Source: Monodelphis domestica (lineage: Eukaryota; Chordata; Mammalia; Didelphimorphia; Didelphidae). From it: a DNA stretch of 64,000 nt. Of this stretch, positions 1 to 10,989 are shown one piece after another. How positions within the stretch are numbered: the stretch's first letter is position 1; each line of letters begins with the position of its first letter. The notes beneath the pieces were generated by a model, which saw only the letters and a program-made list of their open reading frames with translations, was not told the origin of the DNA and ran no database searches. The translations under genes were made by a program, and so were the position numbers. The stretch spans positions 25,693,942 through 25,757,941 of the forward strand of contig NC_077230.1 of assembly GCF_027887165.1 (NCBI RefSeq), given 5' to 3'.

Positions 1-63
1 AAGCCTTTTAAAATTTTCTCATGTGTGACACTTTAAGACCTGAAGCATTTTGACTGGGGATAA

Positions 64-733
64 TGTTGGAAGTTGCAGTAATAACCCATAAGCTCAAGCA
101 CAGAGGCTGTTTGAAGCTTCCCGAGCCAGCGAGAAGCCTCAAGGAAGATAGAGGAAGGATAGAAGTTCTGGATTCCATGAGGGGGATGGCGGAGCCAACT
201 TAGAGATATGAGGTGGCAGGAATGAGTCAGAAATCCAGGCCTTATTGATTACAAAGGAGCCACAGCAAAAACTCCAATCAGTGGACTACTCAGAAGGCTT
301 ATACCCGTCCAAAGATCCAAATTTAATACCACACAGGTCGGAGACATGATAGAGAAAAGAAAGTGCCTGGCCGAAGGCCAGGTCCCCGGTGTGAGAGGTA
401 GATCAGGGAAGGAATCAAAGATGGAGACATCAGTGAGAGCTAAGATCCAAAAGAAAGAGAGGGCGGAGCTTGCTGTGGCCCTGTATTTAATCTCTTTGAT
501 ATGCAAATATACACAATACATAGGGATGATTATCATTGGTTAATGACAAGGTATAGGTGTGGTTTCTCTTAGTCAGGTGAACACAAAGAAACCTGTTTTC
601 CCGCCTAACCTGGGGGAAGCTGGGGTCAAGGGTCAGAGGCTTTTCCAGCCATGCGCAAGACTGAGCATGCTCTCTTCTAAGACAATCTTTACATTCTGTT
701 TCCCTTGTCCCTAGACAGGTGCGGACTGCTACA
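64..733 (-). mobile_element. Probable ERV long terminal repeat (solo or partial)
   Basis: The block begins TGTTGG and ends CTACA on the plus strand, so it reads TG...CA on either strand. Read on the minus strand it has an LTR-like layout: a TATA/poly(A)-like TATTAAA near 328, pyrimidine-rich stretches and a compact hairpin (CCTGGCC/GGCCAGG around a 3-base loop, about 367-383). It is richer in CpG than its surroundings. I see no matching target duplication, no primer-binding site and no retroviral coding sequence next to it, so the ends are estimates. Confidence 0.45.
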
Positions 734-892
734 CTGTTTCAATTTCAAATATTTATAGGAAAAAAGTCAATGATTTATGTTTGCTGAAGTTCCCTTGATA
801 CCTGGAAATTACAGAAAAAGATCAATAACTCAGTTTGATTCCTACCAATAAGTACTTTACATCAGCTTCTATATATTGTGAATATCAGACCT

Positions 893-1110
893 TTATGATG
901 ATGATGATGATGATAATAATAATAATAATAATACGCATTTATATAGCACTTACCATGTGCCAGGTTCTATGCTAAGTGCTTTGCAATTATTATCTCATTT
1001 GATCTTCACAACCACTCTGGGAAGCAGGTAATTATCCTAATTTTACAGTTGAAAAAACTGAGGCAAAGAGAAGTTAAGTAATTTGTTTGGGGTCATATAT
1101 ATAGAAAGTG
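893..1110 (-). mobile_element. MON1/MIR-type CORE-SINE with (GAT)n/(AAT)n start
   Basis: A GAT then AAT microsatellite (about 896-933) leads into the common core wording: ATTTATATAGCACTTACCATG, GTGCCAGGTTCTATGCTAAG, ATCTCATTTGATCTTCACAA and ACTGAGGCAAAGAG. The match to the mammalian MIR/MON1 core is clear; the tRNA-like head is missing or decayed. Confidence 0.8.
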
Positions 1111-1381
1111 ATAATCAGGGAAATTTGCTAGAGAATAGTTCATTAACTATTTCCCTTTTAATTATATTGCTTTTGTTTGTGAAAAACTTATCAATTTTTA
1201 GTGATCAAAATTATCAATTTTATTTCATTGGATCTTCTCTATCTTCTCTTTGATCAAGAATTCTTCCCTTATAAATAGTTGTGAAAGGTATATCCTTTTC
1301 TGTTCTTTTAAATTGTTTGTGATAGGACCCAGTTTTACCTAAGTTGTGTATTCATTTGAAACTTACTATGGTATATGGTAT

Positions 1382-2096
1382 TGTGGAATTTAGACTACTC
1401 CACCCTACTTAGATCTTACTTTATGGTAAAGATAGAATTATAATCTCCTGATTATACAATGAAGGTACTTAGTTCTTACTTTATAGTGAAGCTAGAACTT
1501 TAAGGTAAATCTATTTTTGGATCTTAATACAAAAAGGTGTTAAGTAACTATAAAGGGTAAATTAATCACGAAAAGGTCAAGTAACTAACAAAAGGGGAAC
1601 TTAACAAAGAAGTGTTAAGTAACTCAAAAGAGATAATTTAATCAAAGAAGATGAGAACTAAAGAATGGGCATTTAGAGGAGGGGACACAAGGGTAAAAGG
1701 TCTATATATGTGGCTCACTTCCTCTCTGTGGTACCTTTTGGCAGCGGAGATTTCGCTGGTGGCAGCGTGCTGGGTCTTTCGGCATCTTGATGTGGCTATA
1801 AACTATTGTCCGGTTCGGTGGTGAGCTTCTGGCTGAGTTTTTTCTCCTTTACTTTCCAAACTTATCCTCTTAAAAGCCTCTAATCTCCTTCAGAAACCTA
1901 GTGGCTGAAATCTTGAACTCTCCCTGGCACAGGCCAGGCGGGAGAAAACCTATACCCTCTTCCCTCTTTCTCCTTAAATCCTTCCCTCTATATTAATTAA
2001 AATTACCATAAATTGCAAGACTGACAGGTATTTTATTTGGGATTTTTTCCCCTGGTGAACAATTAATTTAGATTTTAATTCACAACCCTAAAATTA
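1382..2096 (+). mobile_element. Solo LTR inserted in L1 (same family as 57418-58309)
   Basis: It starts TGTGGAATTTAG and shares ordered blocks with the LTR at 57418: ATCTCCTGATTATACAATGA, the repeated GGTGTTAAGTAACTA motifs, AACTTAACAAAG, GAGAACTAAAGAATGGGCA and TTTAGAGGAGGGGACACAAG. A TATA-like CTATATATG lies near 1702. Old L1 sequence flanks both sides. The 3' end is eroded and the target duplication is not legible, so the right boundary is approximate. Confidence 0.65.
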
Positions 2097-2624
2097 TCTT
2101 TACTGTCTGAGATGTTGGTTAATTTATTCCATATCATCTTACAGTTTTCCCAACAATTAGTGATGCTTTGTTCCAAGTGTTGGAGACCTTAGACCTATCA
2201 AACATTATACTTTTATATTTGATTACTTCTGAGTCTTGTAGAACTAATCTGTTCCACCGATTAACATTTATATTTTTAACCAGTACCAAACAATTCTGAT
2301 GATTATTGATCTGTAATGTAGTTTGTGATCTGTTTCTTCTAGACCTTCCTTATTCTCAGTTTTTAAAAATATATATTTTTCTTAAGATTCTTGATCTTTC
2401 GTTCTTCCAGATAAATATTTTTTTGTGTTCTTGATTGTCTTTCTACTGGATTAGTAAATTAATTTGAGTATTGTAATTTTTATTATATTGGCAGGACTCA
2501 ATCATAAATAATTAATATCTCTCCAATTACTTAAGTTTGTCTTTATTTTGTTAAATCATATTTTGTAATTATATTCATATAGCTCTCATATGTCTGAGAT
2601 TCTTGACTCAGATTCTTACACAAA

Positions 2625-3130
2625 TTTGGAAAATGATGGCTGAACAAATTATGGTATATCATGGTGATAGAATTCTACTATTGTGTAAGGGATGATAAAC
2701 TGGAGAATTTCTATATGAACTGGAAGAACCTCCAGGAACTGACGCAGAGTGAAATGAACAGAACCAAGAGAACATTATAAAGAGAATGTGAAACATTGTG
2801 GGACAGTACAATGTAATAGTCTTTGCTAATACAAGATAATCTCAAAGGACTTATAAGAAAGGATGCTATCCACATCAAGAGAAAGAACTGTGGGAGTAGA
2901 AATATGGAAGAAAAGCAAATGATTTTTTTATTTGTTTATTTGTTTATATGGATATATGATTTGTGGTTTTGGTTTTAAAAGATTGGTCTATTATCAAAAT
3001 GAATAATATGGAAATCAGTATAAGTGATAATATTTGGATAACCCAGTGGAAGTGCTTATTGGATCAAGGAGTGGGGAGAAAATCAAAATGAAATATATAA
3101 ACATGGAAAAATATTTTTAATATAAGAATT
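2625..3130 (+). mobile_element. L1 3' end, plus orientation, nested in older L1
   Basis: It begins in the last part of ORF2 (GGCTGAACAAATTATGGTAT) and runs through the typical marsupial L1 3' UTR (GATGCTATCCACATCAAGAG, AAAGAACTGTGGGAGTAGAA, AATAATATGGAAATCAG) to a decayed A-rich tail near 3110-3130. It is one of only two sense-strand L1 pieces in the window. Confidence 0.75.
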
Positions 3131-3754
3131 TTTTTTCAAATAGCAAGTTTCATTTCCTTTTGCCTATGCATATTTTCTCAATTTATTTTTCTATGTTAAT
3201 ATTATAGCTTCCTTTTCTAGAATTATTAAGTAATAATGGTGACAATGGAACAGTTACTTTACTCTGGAAAGTAACTTTACTGGAAAGTAATTTTACTGGA
3301 AAGACCTTTAGTATTTCTTCATTTAAGATAACAATAACTTGGTTTCAGGTAGACAATAGTTATCATACAAAATTAATTTATTTCTAAGCTTTTTAAAACA
3401 TTTTCATCATGAAAATGTAATATAGTTTCTCAAAAGCATTTTCTGATAAAATCAATATGTGTTTTTGATATTTTTATTATTAAATATAACAGAAATGTGA
3501 TTTTAAAAATTTATGTGGTCTATTGTTTTATTTTGCCTAATGTTGAGCATTAATTTAATTGCTAAATTCCCGTATATAGACATCTAACTTGATCATAATT
3601 AATAAACTTTTTAAAATATTTTGTAGTCTTTTGAATAATTAAAAATATTTTATAAACATTTTCATTAGATATATTGCTCTATAGTTTTCCTTTTTTACTT
3701 TATCTTTCCCTGGTTTATTTGGATTGGGAAGAAGTTATTTCAAAGGTCTTCCTA

Positions 3755-3840
3755 TATCACATACTTAGTAGTTGTATGACTATAGGCAAGTCACATAATT
3801 TCTGTCTTCCTCATCTGTTTTCTCATCTGTTTCCTTTCTT
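3755..3840 (+). mobile_element. MIR/MAR-type SINE fragment
   Basis: TAGTAGTTGTATGACTATAG followed by GCAAGTCACATAATTTCTG and repeated TCATCTG matches the middle of the MIR core. The next SINE has inserted into its 3' part. Confidence 0.5.
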
Positions 3841-3855
3841 AAGATTGTATTACTT

Positions 3856-4055
3856 GAAGGAGGCAGATGGGTGGCTCAGTGGATTGAGAGAAAGGCCTAG
3901 AGATGGGAGGTCCTAGGTTCAAATTTGGCCTCAGACACATCCCAGCTGTGTGACCCTGGGCAAGTCACTTGACCCCCCATTGCCTAGCCCTTACCACTCT
4001 TCTGCCTTGGAGTCAATATTGACTCCAAGATGGAAAGTAAGGGTTTAAAAAAAAA
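3856..4055 (+). mobile_element. tRNA-derived marsupial SINE, intact with target duplication
   Basis: Complete copy with head (TGGCTCAGTGGATTGAGAG), B-box region (AGGTTCAAATTTGGCC), body (GTGTGACCCTGGGCAAGTCA), 3' part (CTTCTGCCTTGGAGTCAATA) and an A11 tail. It is flanked by AAGATTGTATTACTT (3841-3855) and AAGATTATATTACTT (4056-4070), a 15-bp target duplication with one mismatch. The long duplication and A tail imply L1-driven insertion. Confidence 0.93.
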
Positions 4056-5194
4056 AAGATTATATTACTTAAATTCCCTATTTATTGTTATATTAGTCTG
4101 GGTATTTTGTTTTTTGACTATTTAACCTTGACATTTATGTTAACTTTTTTGTTGGAATTTAATTGAGCAAAATAGTTTCTAATAATTGCATTTATTTCTT
4201 CCTAATGATTGTGATTTCTTTTGTTTTTTATTTTTTTTTTACTTGGTTATTTGAATTCTTACTTGTTTTTTTCCTCACTTTTAAAAACATGCCAGATTAT
4301 TTGAATATATATGTTATTAGTTTTTTACAAGGTCCTATTTTTAATAATTAACTCTATTTTTGTGTCATGTGGTTTCAGTTTTCTTAATCTCTCCTTTAAT
4401 TTTCATAATTTATATTTTTGTGTTTGGATGTTTTTCTTTGTTATTTTTCTACATTTTTATTTGCATGCTCAGTTAATTCTGTCTTAATTTTTTTGCTGAT
4501 GAATATATATATCCATATCTGTCTACTATCTATATATACTCTTTAATTATATATTTCTTTCCCCATTAATTAATCACAGTTGTTATTCTTGTTCAGTTGT
4601 TCAATTGTGTCTAACTCTTTTTTTTAGTTACTACATTTATTTTTATTTTTAAAAATTTTATTTAGTCAATTTAGAACATTATTCCTTGGTTACAAAAATC
4701 ATATTCTTTCTCTCCCTTTCCTCCCCTAAGCCTTCCCGTAGCTGACACACAATTCCACTGGGTATTACATGAGTCCTTGATCAGAACCTATTTCCATGTT
4801 GTTGATGTTTACACTAGGATGTTCATTTAGAGTCTACATCCCCAATCATATCCCCCTTGACCCATGTAATCAAGCAGTTGTTTTTCTTCGTTCTTTCTCA
4901 TAGATCCCTCCAAGTTATTTAGAATCACTGCATTGCCACTAATGGAGAAGTCCATTATATTTGATTTTACCACAATGTGTCAGTCTCTGTGTATAATGTT
5001 TTCCTGGTTCTGCTCCTCTCACTCTGCATCACTTCCTGGAGGTCGTTCCAGTTCACATGGAATTCCTCCAGTTTATTATTCCTTTGAGCACAATGGTATT
5101 CCATCACCAACAGATACCTCAATTTGTTCAGCTATTCCCCAATTGAAGGGCATCCCCTCCCTTTCCAATTTTTTTGCCACCACAAGCAGTGTTT

Positions 5195-5340
5195 TGAGAG
5201 TTATCTAGGACATTGAGATGTTAAGTGACTTGCCCTAGAGAATGTAGTCAGTATATGTCAGAGAAGAGACTTGAACACAAGTCCTATCGCTTTCCAAGTC
5301 AGGTATCTATCCACTACAACATGTTGCCTCTTATGTATAT
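5195..5340 (-). mobile_element. MIR/MAR-like SINE remnant at the L1 deletion junction
   Basis: AAGTGACTTGCCCTAGAG, GAGACTTGAACACAAGTCCT and CTATCCACTACAACATGTTG read as the antisense SINE core and head. It sits exactly between the L1 3' segment and the ORF1 segment, so it either inserted there or was captured during the deletion. Confidence 0.6.
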
Positions 5341-5639
5341 GTATATAATGAATAAATATAAAGAAAGTAAATATGAATAATCAAAAAGTAGTTAAATGGA
5401 AATCAATATTGGAGGGAATGTGCTAGCAGTTGACCACACAAGGGTTGGTTTTGGCTTGCCACTTGTAGGGTCCTGTTTTTGTGGTTCTCCTTTCTTCTGT
5501 ATAGTCATTTCATCCTATACAGTTTGTCATTGTTTCCTCTAAGTATAATTCTTCTAGCTACCCAGGTGATAACAATTTTTAAGAGTTATCAATATCCTCT
5601 TTTCTCGTATGGATATATATCATTTGAACTTATTGGGTC

Positions 5640-6688
5640 CCTTAAGAAAAGTTTGTTTATTGTTTTGTTTTGTTTTTGTTTTTTTTTTCCCTTTTTTAAT
5701 TACCTTTTGATAATTCTCTTGAATTCTGTGTTTGGGCATCAAATTTTCTGTTCAGGTCTGGTCTTTTCTTGTGCTTGGAATTCTTCTATTTTGTTAAATG
5801 ACCATACTTTCCCTTGTAAGAATATAGTCAGTCAGTTTTGCTGGGTAGTTGATTCTTGATTGTAGACCTAGTTCCTTGCTTTCTGGAATATCATATTCCA
5901 TGCCTTTCAGTCCTTTAGTGTAGATGCAGCCAGATCCTGTGTTATCCTCACTGTCGCGCCATGGTATCTGAATGACTTCTTCTTAGCAGCTTGTAATATT
6001 TTTTCTTTGGTCTGATAGTTCTTGAATTTGGCTATAACATTCCTGGGTGTTGTCAGTTGGGGATTAAGCACAGGAGGTGATCTGTGGATTCTTTCAATCT
6101 CTACTTTTTCCTCTTGTTCAAGTATGTTGGGGCAGTTTTCTTGGATAATTTCCTCTAGGATGATGTCCAGGTTTTTTCTTTTGTCATGGTCTTCCAGTAG
6201 ACCAATGATTCTTAAGTTGTCTCTCCTGGAATGTTTTTCTACATCTTCTGTTTTGTGAATGAGGTGTTTCATATTTTCCTCAATTTCTTCATTCTTTTGA
6301 TTTTGTTTTATAGTTTCTTGCTGCCTTGTGAAGTCACTTGCTTCTAAATGTTTTATTCTTGTTTTTAAAGACTGAATTTTATCCTTGGATTTTTGGTCAT
6401 CCTTCTCCTTCTGGTTTGATTTTGTTTGGATGTCATCTCTCATCTTCTTCTTTCATCTTCTTTCTCTTTCATATCCTTTGCCTCATTTTCAAGCTGATTA
6501 ATTTTGGCTTTCAAGACACTATTTTCTGTTTCCAGATGATTTATCTTGATTTTTAAGTTCTTTTCCCAGTTGCATTCAATTTCTCTTAATTGTTTTCTGA
6601 ATTGTATTTTGAGTTCTTCCAAAGCCTGTGTCCAATTCACTGGAGTTTCTGTGTTTTTGCTTGGTGTTCTTTGATCTTCCTCTGTCAT
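5640..6688 (-). pseudogene. L1 ORF1 (RNA-binding protein) pseudogene
   Basis: L1 ORF1 encodes the nucleic-acid chaperone of the L1 RNP. From the start at 6688 an N-terminal Glu/Lys-rich coiled coil with heptads (LETENSVLKAKINQLENEA) is readable. After a frameshift near 6443 the coiled coil continues. It is followed by the RRM start (RRDNLRIIGLLE) and the C-terminal domain around KILQAAKKKSFRYHGATVRI. The frame stops at 5907, where related copies carry Arg, and resumes shifted as far as an INYPAKLT motif near 5840. At least two frameshifts and one nonsense change make it non-functional. Confidence 0.85.
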
Positions 6689-7669
6689 AATTTCTATTTG
6701 TTCATTGCCTGGATAGAAGCTGTCTATTGTAATTTCTTTTGTATTTTTCTGTTATTTGCTCATATTTGCCCCTCTTTTCCCCTGTAGTTACCTGCACTCT
6801 TGCTCATTTCATTATGTGTTGGATCTGTGGGTTTGGGCTTTTATGTCAACCTTTACCCTTGGAGCTTAGCAAGGCTTTCAGAGCAGTCTGTGGGGGAGTG
6901 GTGTTGGAGCTTTAGCTGCCCTGCCCCATGAATGCTTGATAAGATTAAGTCCAGTGGAGTTGAACTTGAAGAGCTTGATGTGCCTTGAGGTCAAAACCTC
7001 AGGAAGGAGGGGAACAATATGTAGTGTCTCCACTGCTGTGACTAGGCTGCCTGCTCTGTGCTTCTTCTCCAGTTACTTCCCTACTGCCTGTGTTTGAAGC
7101 TCTGAACCTGGCATAGCTTTTCCCACAAGGTACTCCCTCCAGACTAGTGCCCTTGCCTGTCCAGAGATTCCAGTCACGGCTGGAGGCTCAGTAGTGTAGG
7201 TGGGGGAGATGTCCTGGGACCTTCCTTCTTCCTTCCCCTTAAACCTGGGTGTTCTTGAATTCAGGCTTTTGGGGGGGGGTGTACCTTTTAAGTTGAGTCC
7301 AGCAGGAGGGTTCCTTGGCTCTGTCCTGTTGTTAGGTTTGGTTTTCAATCCCTTAGAAGCATTTAGTTTGTAATTGGTAAGGAAGGGTTTTCAGAGGTCT
7401 GAACTTTCCCTGCCTTTACGCTGCCATCTTGGCTCTACCTCCTATGTCTAACTCTTTGTGATTCTGTGGATAATGCTGTTCATGGAGTTTTCTTAGCAAA
7501 GATAGTAGAATGGTTTGCCATTCCTTTCTACAGTGAATTAAGGCTAACAATGGTTTGGTGACTTGCCCAACGTCACATAGCTAGTAAGTATCTGAGGCTG
7601 GATTTGAACTTAGGTTTTCCTGACTCCAAGCCCAGGGCTCTATCCATTGAGCCACCTGAAAAGTATTCT

Positions 7670-8690
7670 AGATAGAATAATGGTGATGAAAACCAAAGAG
7701 AAAGAGAAATAAGTTCTCCCATTTAGTTCAAAACTTCATAAAATGATGTCCAGAATCTATCAGAGGTTGATAGAAAGGTTATATTAGGGAAGTCAGTGGA
7801 AACCCCTACAAATACTGAAGCCATCTGACACTCCGAAGAGAGGATAGGGGGATTCCACAAGACAACCTGAGTGACAAAAATTGAAAGCTTTAAATCTGTC
7901 CTCAGATGAGCCTATCCTACATTACTACACAGGGAGTAGAGTCTGACTCTAGAGTTTTTTTTCAAGCATTGGAAACTAAGTCAGGAGGCAAGGCCAGTAT
8001 GGCATCTGTGTACTAGCAAGAGGTTAGATGGGGGTGGAGTGGAGGAAAGAGGTTGGGCATGTTAAAGATATCTGAGATGAGTATGATTTTCCAAATCCAA
8101 CCCCAGTTGGATGTGGGGTCTCCCTGGGTCACAGAAGAAGACTAAGGCAATTTTTAATAAAGCATTATTCAAAGAGATTGAAACAGAGACCTGCTGAGAC
8201 CAAAACATGAAATATAACACAGGATGACTGAGAAAGAAGCCAAAGATTTAGACAGAGGATGTCAGCCCTGCCTCATTCATACTACCATCATCTGTGTCAC
8301 TTAGACCACAGAAAGAATAGGACCAATCAAGGCCTATCCAACCCATTTAAGAGTATTGGAGGGGAATAGCCTGAACCTAAAATTCCAATCCAAGAATTCA
8401 GAAATGAAAATATGAGTAGAGAGATGAAAATTCTCAGAAGTCCAAGAGGTAAACCTGGAAAAAAAGTATAATTTTGCAACAACTCTAAGCACAGTCTCAA
8501 TGGAAAAAAAATTGCTTGACCACTATAAGAATAGTGGACTATAAGAATAACTGGAAGCAATAAAGTAAAGTATAAAAAGTGAAATTATAAATAAAATCTT
8601 TTGTTTTTTTCTAATAGTTCCTGTTGTATTCTGGTGTCATTAAGTTCAGTTTAGTCCATTCTTTCCCCCCAAGGAATCCTTAACCAAGTA
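7670..8690. other. No recognisable gene or repeat
   Basis: About 1 kb of AT-rich sequence with no long frame, splice-flanked exon or repeat family I can name. It may include very old repeat fragments. Confidence 0.4.
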
Positions 8691-8697
8691 AGCTTTC

Positions 8698-8780
8698 CAA
8701 TAGATCTATATATCTATATGTGTATGTATACACACATATACATACATGTATGTGTATATTACATTTATATGTGTATCCTA
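8698..8780. repeat. TA/TG-rich low-complexity tract
   Basis: Mixed TATATC, TGTATG, ACACATATACATAC and TGTGTATAT motifs form an imperfect self-complementary simple-sequence tract. Confidence 0.7.
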
Positions 8781-9317
8781 CATAGGACAGCCTACCTAGA
8801 AGACAATGAGTCATTGAATTCCCTGAAAACCAAGATGAAACAAACAGATACACCCTAAATATCATTTCAGCAAATTACAAAGAAAATTTTAAAATACAAA
8901 TGGTATCTGCTTTATTTTCTTCAGTATCACTCATTCCACATTATTTTCTTCAATTGACAATTCCTATTCATTCTTAATAACAATAATATAAATAGCATCT
9001 AATAAAACCACAAGACAAGGTGGAAATAGGAAAAAAAACCCCTACTTATTCATCTCCTAAAATAAATCCCAAAACAGACATATTCAGAAATGTCACAAAG
9101 TTCAGAATTCTAAGTCAAAGAAAATGTACTTCAGGAAACTAGAAAGAAGTAAAAAACCAAAGAATCACGATGAACATCACAAAGGAAAGCATAACAATTA
9201 CTATGGAGGAAAATAAATATTAGAATGCAATATTCCAAGAGGCAAAAATTAAAGATGTATAACCAAAAGTTATTTAGATCACAAAACAATATAATCCTGC
9301 AGGGTAAAAAATACAAC

Positions 9318-9490
9318 TCTGAATTTAGAAACCGGGGTCTTGGGCTCAAATCTGACCTCAAACACATCCTAGTTGTGTGACCCTGGGGAAGTCATTTTCA
9401 CTCCCCCCCCCCACTCCCCTACCACTCTTCTGCCTTGGACCCAACACACAGTATTGATTCTAAGATATAAGGTATGGGTTTTTAAAAAAT
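9318..9490 (+). mobile_element. 5'-truncated tRNA-derived SINE
   Basis: It begins in the B-box region (GGGCTCAAATCTGACCTC), continues with GTTGTGTGACCCTGGGGAAG, an expanded C-run, CTACCACTCTTCTGCCTTGG and ACAGTATTGATTCTAAGA, and ends in TTTTTAAAAAA. The A-box head is missing. Confidence 0.8.
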
Positions 9491-9552
9491 CTGACTTTAT
9501 CTGCAACTCAGATGAAGATGGACAAATATCATAACAAAAATGCATGGGATCC

Positions 9553-9985
9553 TTCATCATAGTGGCTGGAATTACTGCCAAATTTTCAATAAAGCCCTAT
9601 TGAAAATATATTTATTCCTTTACCCATAAGGAATAAAGTGCTTTTCACCACTGCTTCCTCAAATGCAATGGTGTTAAATTTGGTGAAGTCCCACTTCTAT
9701 AAGTTGTGAACCTTTTGATGTTGAAGGAACTTGAGGCTGGCCTGTGCAAATCCTCAAATATGTGTTCTGTACTTTGGTGCAAATGAACACAATCACTTGT
9801 CTTTTGTGCACATGGGCCAGGGTACCCTGCGGCTTCCCAAAGGCATTTCCCCATGCCTGTCTGGAACCTATCATCCTCATCACAGGCCATTTTTTTTATG
9901 TGAATGACGTGAAAAGGATGTAGTTGAATACAGATGTGGAAGCAAGTTTGCCATAGCTATTCACCATATGTTGGTGCAGATGTGA
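9553..9985 (-). pseudogene. RPL10: RPL10 processed pseudogene, 5'-truncated
   Basis: RPL10 is the large-subunit ribosomal protein uL16. Minus-strand translation, shifting frame several times, recovers most of its C-terminal half in order: LHPFHVI (about 9905-9930), RFQTGM, FGKPQGT with VH and QVI, then FTKFN (about 9690) and KYI.NR near the C-terminus (about 9580). It has at least three frameshifts and in-frame stops and no introns, so it is a dead retrocopy. The 5' end stops where a MON1/MIR element begins at about 9985. I see no clear poly(A) tail or target duplication. Identification is from motif order, not an alignment program. Confidence 0.82.
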
Positions 9986-10120
9986 TATTAAATAACAATA
10001 ACTAACATTTATATAAGCACTTACTAGGTGCTAGGCACTGTGCCAAGTTTTACAATTGTTATCTCTTTTGATCCTCTCAACAACCCTCAGAGGTAGACCT
10101 CAGTTGTTCATATTTATCAG
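9985..10120 (-). mobile_element. MON1/MIR CORE-SINE
   Basis: AACAATAACTAACATTTATA, CACTTACTAGGTGCTAGGCA and GTTATCTCTTTTGATCCTCT match the core consensus. It abuts the truncated end of the RPL10 copy. Confidence 0.8.
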
Positions 10121-10135
10121 AAATCATGTGGTCAC

Positions 10136-10985
10136 TGAGTAGGAACTCATGCATTTTTGTCTTCCTTTGACTAAAATAAAAATTCACATCTTTACATTAA
10201 GGACACATGAGAAAACATGAATTTATATCTGGTTTGTTCTCCCAGAATCTGAAACAATGGGCACAATAGTGGTTCATTAGTTAAGGAAAATAAAGGAAAA
10301 AGGCAAGATGGTTGCTGTGGACAGTGAAAGGGGAGAACTTTTCAGGGAGAGAAGCCAATCTTTTTCACTTGAAGATTAGAAAATTAAGTCCCTGATAGGG
10401 ACTTATTCAAGATAAAACTGTTTATCATTTATTTTCAAAAAAGAACCAGTGAAATCATAGGATGGTTCCTTGACTAGAGTGTGAATTGGATTTAAGTGAA
10501 AAAATTGTAGAGTTGTCCAAGTTTAGTGGCAAGACAAAAGTCAAGATGATGGCCCAGGATGTGGTGGATGACCTTTGGAATACTTGATAGCTAAGCTCTA
10601 AGAGATCTACAGCATCTCCTTCATCTACCTTCATGGCATTTGGAAGAAATTTTTCTGATCCATGGGGGAAATCTTCCTATGCTTGGGGTAAACATCTCCC
10701 TAATTCATCGACAGGTTTGAGGCACATCACTTGTCCATTTGCTGAGACCGTTTTTTGGAGATTTGGCTGCTGCAATGCTATAGCTTCTTGGAGCTAAAGG
10801 TGAGAGTTGATTGGCAGGAGGACCCCAAAGTGGATGAGCAATCATGAAAGGGCTCATCAAGTCTTCACACCAGAAGCTAGTCCTCCCTGAACACTCCTAT
10901 ACAATAGCATTTTAGTGACAAAACTAAATTAGAACTCAGGTCCCTTGTGCTCCCGGTCCAATACTCTTTCCATAATATCATAATG
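10136..10985. other. Unassigned stretch; probably an old repeat
   Basis: No gene recognised. The text at about 10420-10880 (ATGATGGCCCAGGATGTGGT, ACCTTCATGGCATTTGG, CATCTCCCTAATTCATCG) has the feel of a dispersed mammalian repeat, but I cannot name it. A MIR-like tail is likely at 10915-10985. Confidence 0.35.
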
Positions 10986-10989
10986 TCTC

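Larger units (their letters stand above)
1150..3740 (-). mobile_element. Old L1 ORF2 fragment, interrupted twice
   Basis: Plus-strand text at 1150-1381, about 2105-2615 and about 3140-3740 reads as successive antisense pieces of one L1 ORF2, going from the C-terminal region back into the reverse transcriptase. Recognisable stretches include the region around 2240-2330 (antisense of the part before the C-terminal domain) and 3590-3700 (the RT segment with ACTTGATCATAATTAATAA). An LTR (1382 to about 2096) and an opposite-strand L1 3' end (about 2625-3130) sit inside it. Roughly 0.3 kb of L1 seems to be missing across the second interruption. No open frame survives. Confidence 0.7.
4621..7444 (-). 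mobile_element. Internally deleted L1 (5'UTR-ORF1 plus 3' end, no ORF2)
   Basis: The 3' end, a poly(T) on this strand, starts at 4621. The 5' end is at about 7444, where the minus strand reads GGAGGTAGAGCCAAGATGGC, the usual mammalian L1 start. TGTCTAACTCTTT occurs at both 4608-4620 and 7445-7457, a perfect 13-bp target duplication, so both ends belong to one insertion. Inside are the 5' UTR (about 6690-7440), a broken ORF1 and the last roughly 570 bp of the L1. About 4 kb of ORF2 is absent. A MIR/MAR-like SINE remnant (about 5195-5340) lies at the junction. Confidence 0.85.
4571..7665 (-). mobile_element. MAR1-type SINE split by an L1 insertion
   Basis: The SINE's 3' tail (antisense TTGTTCAGTTGTTCAATTG) lies at about 4571-4620. 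The rest resumes at 7445-7665 with TTTGTGATTCTGTGG, TGGTTTGCCATTCC, the CACATAGCTAGTAAGTATCT core and the antisense head ending CCATTGAGCCACCTG. Rejoining the two parts across the 4621-7444 L1 restores a normal MAR1 order, so the SINE is older than the L1. Confidence 0.85.

Noticed and set aside
1740..1830. Possible snRNA-like segment (TTTCGGCATCTTGATG)
   Set aside because: It lies within the LTR shared with 57418-58309 and does not follow U6 or other small RNA order.
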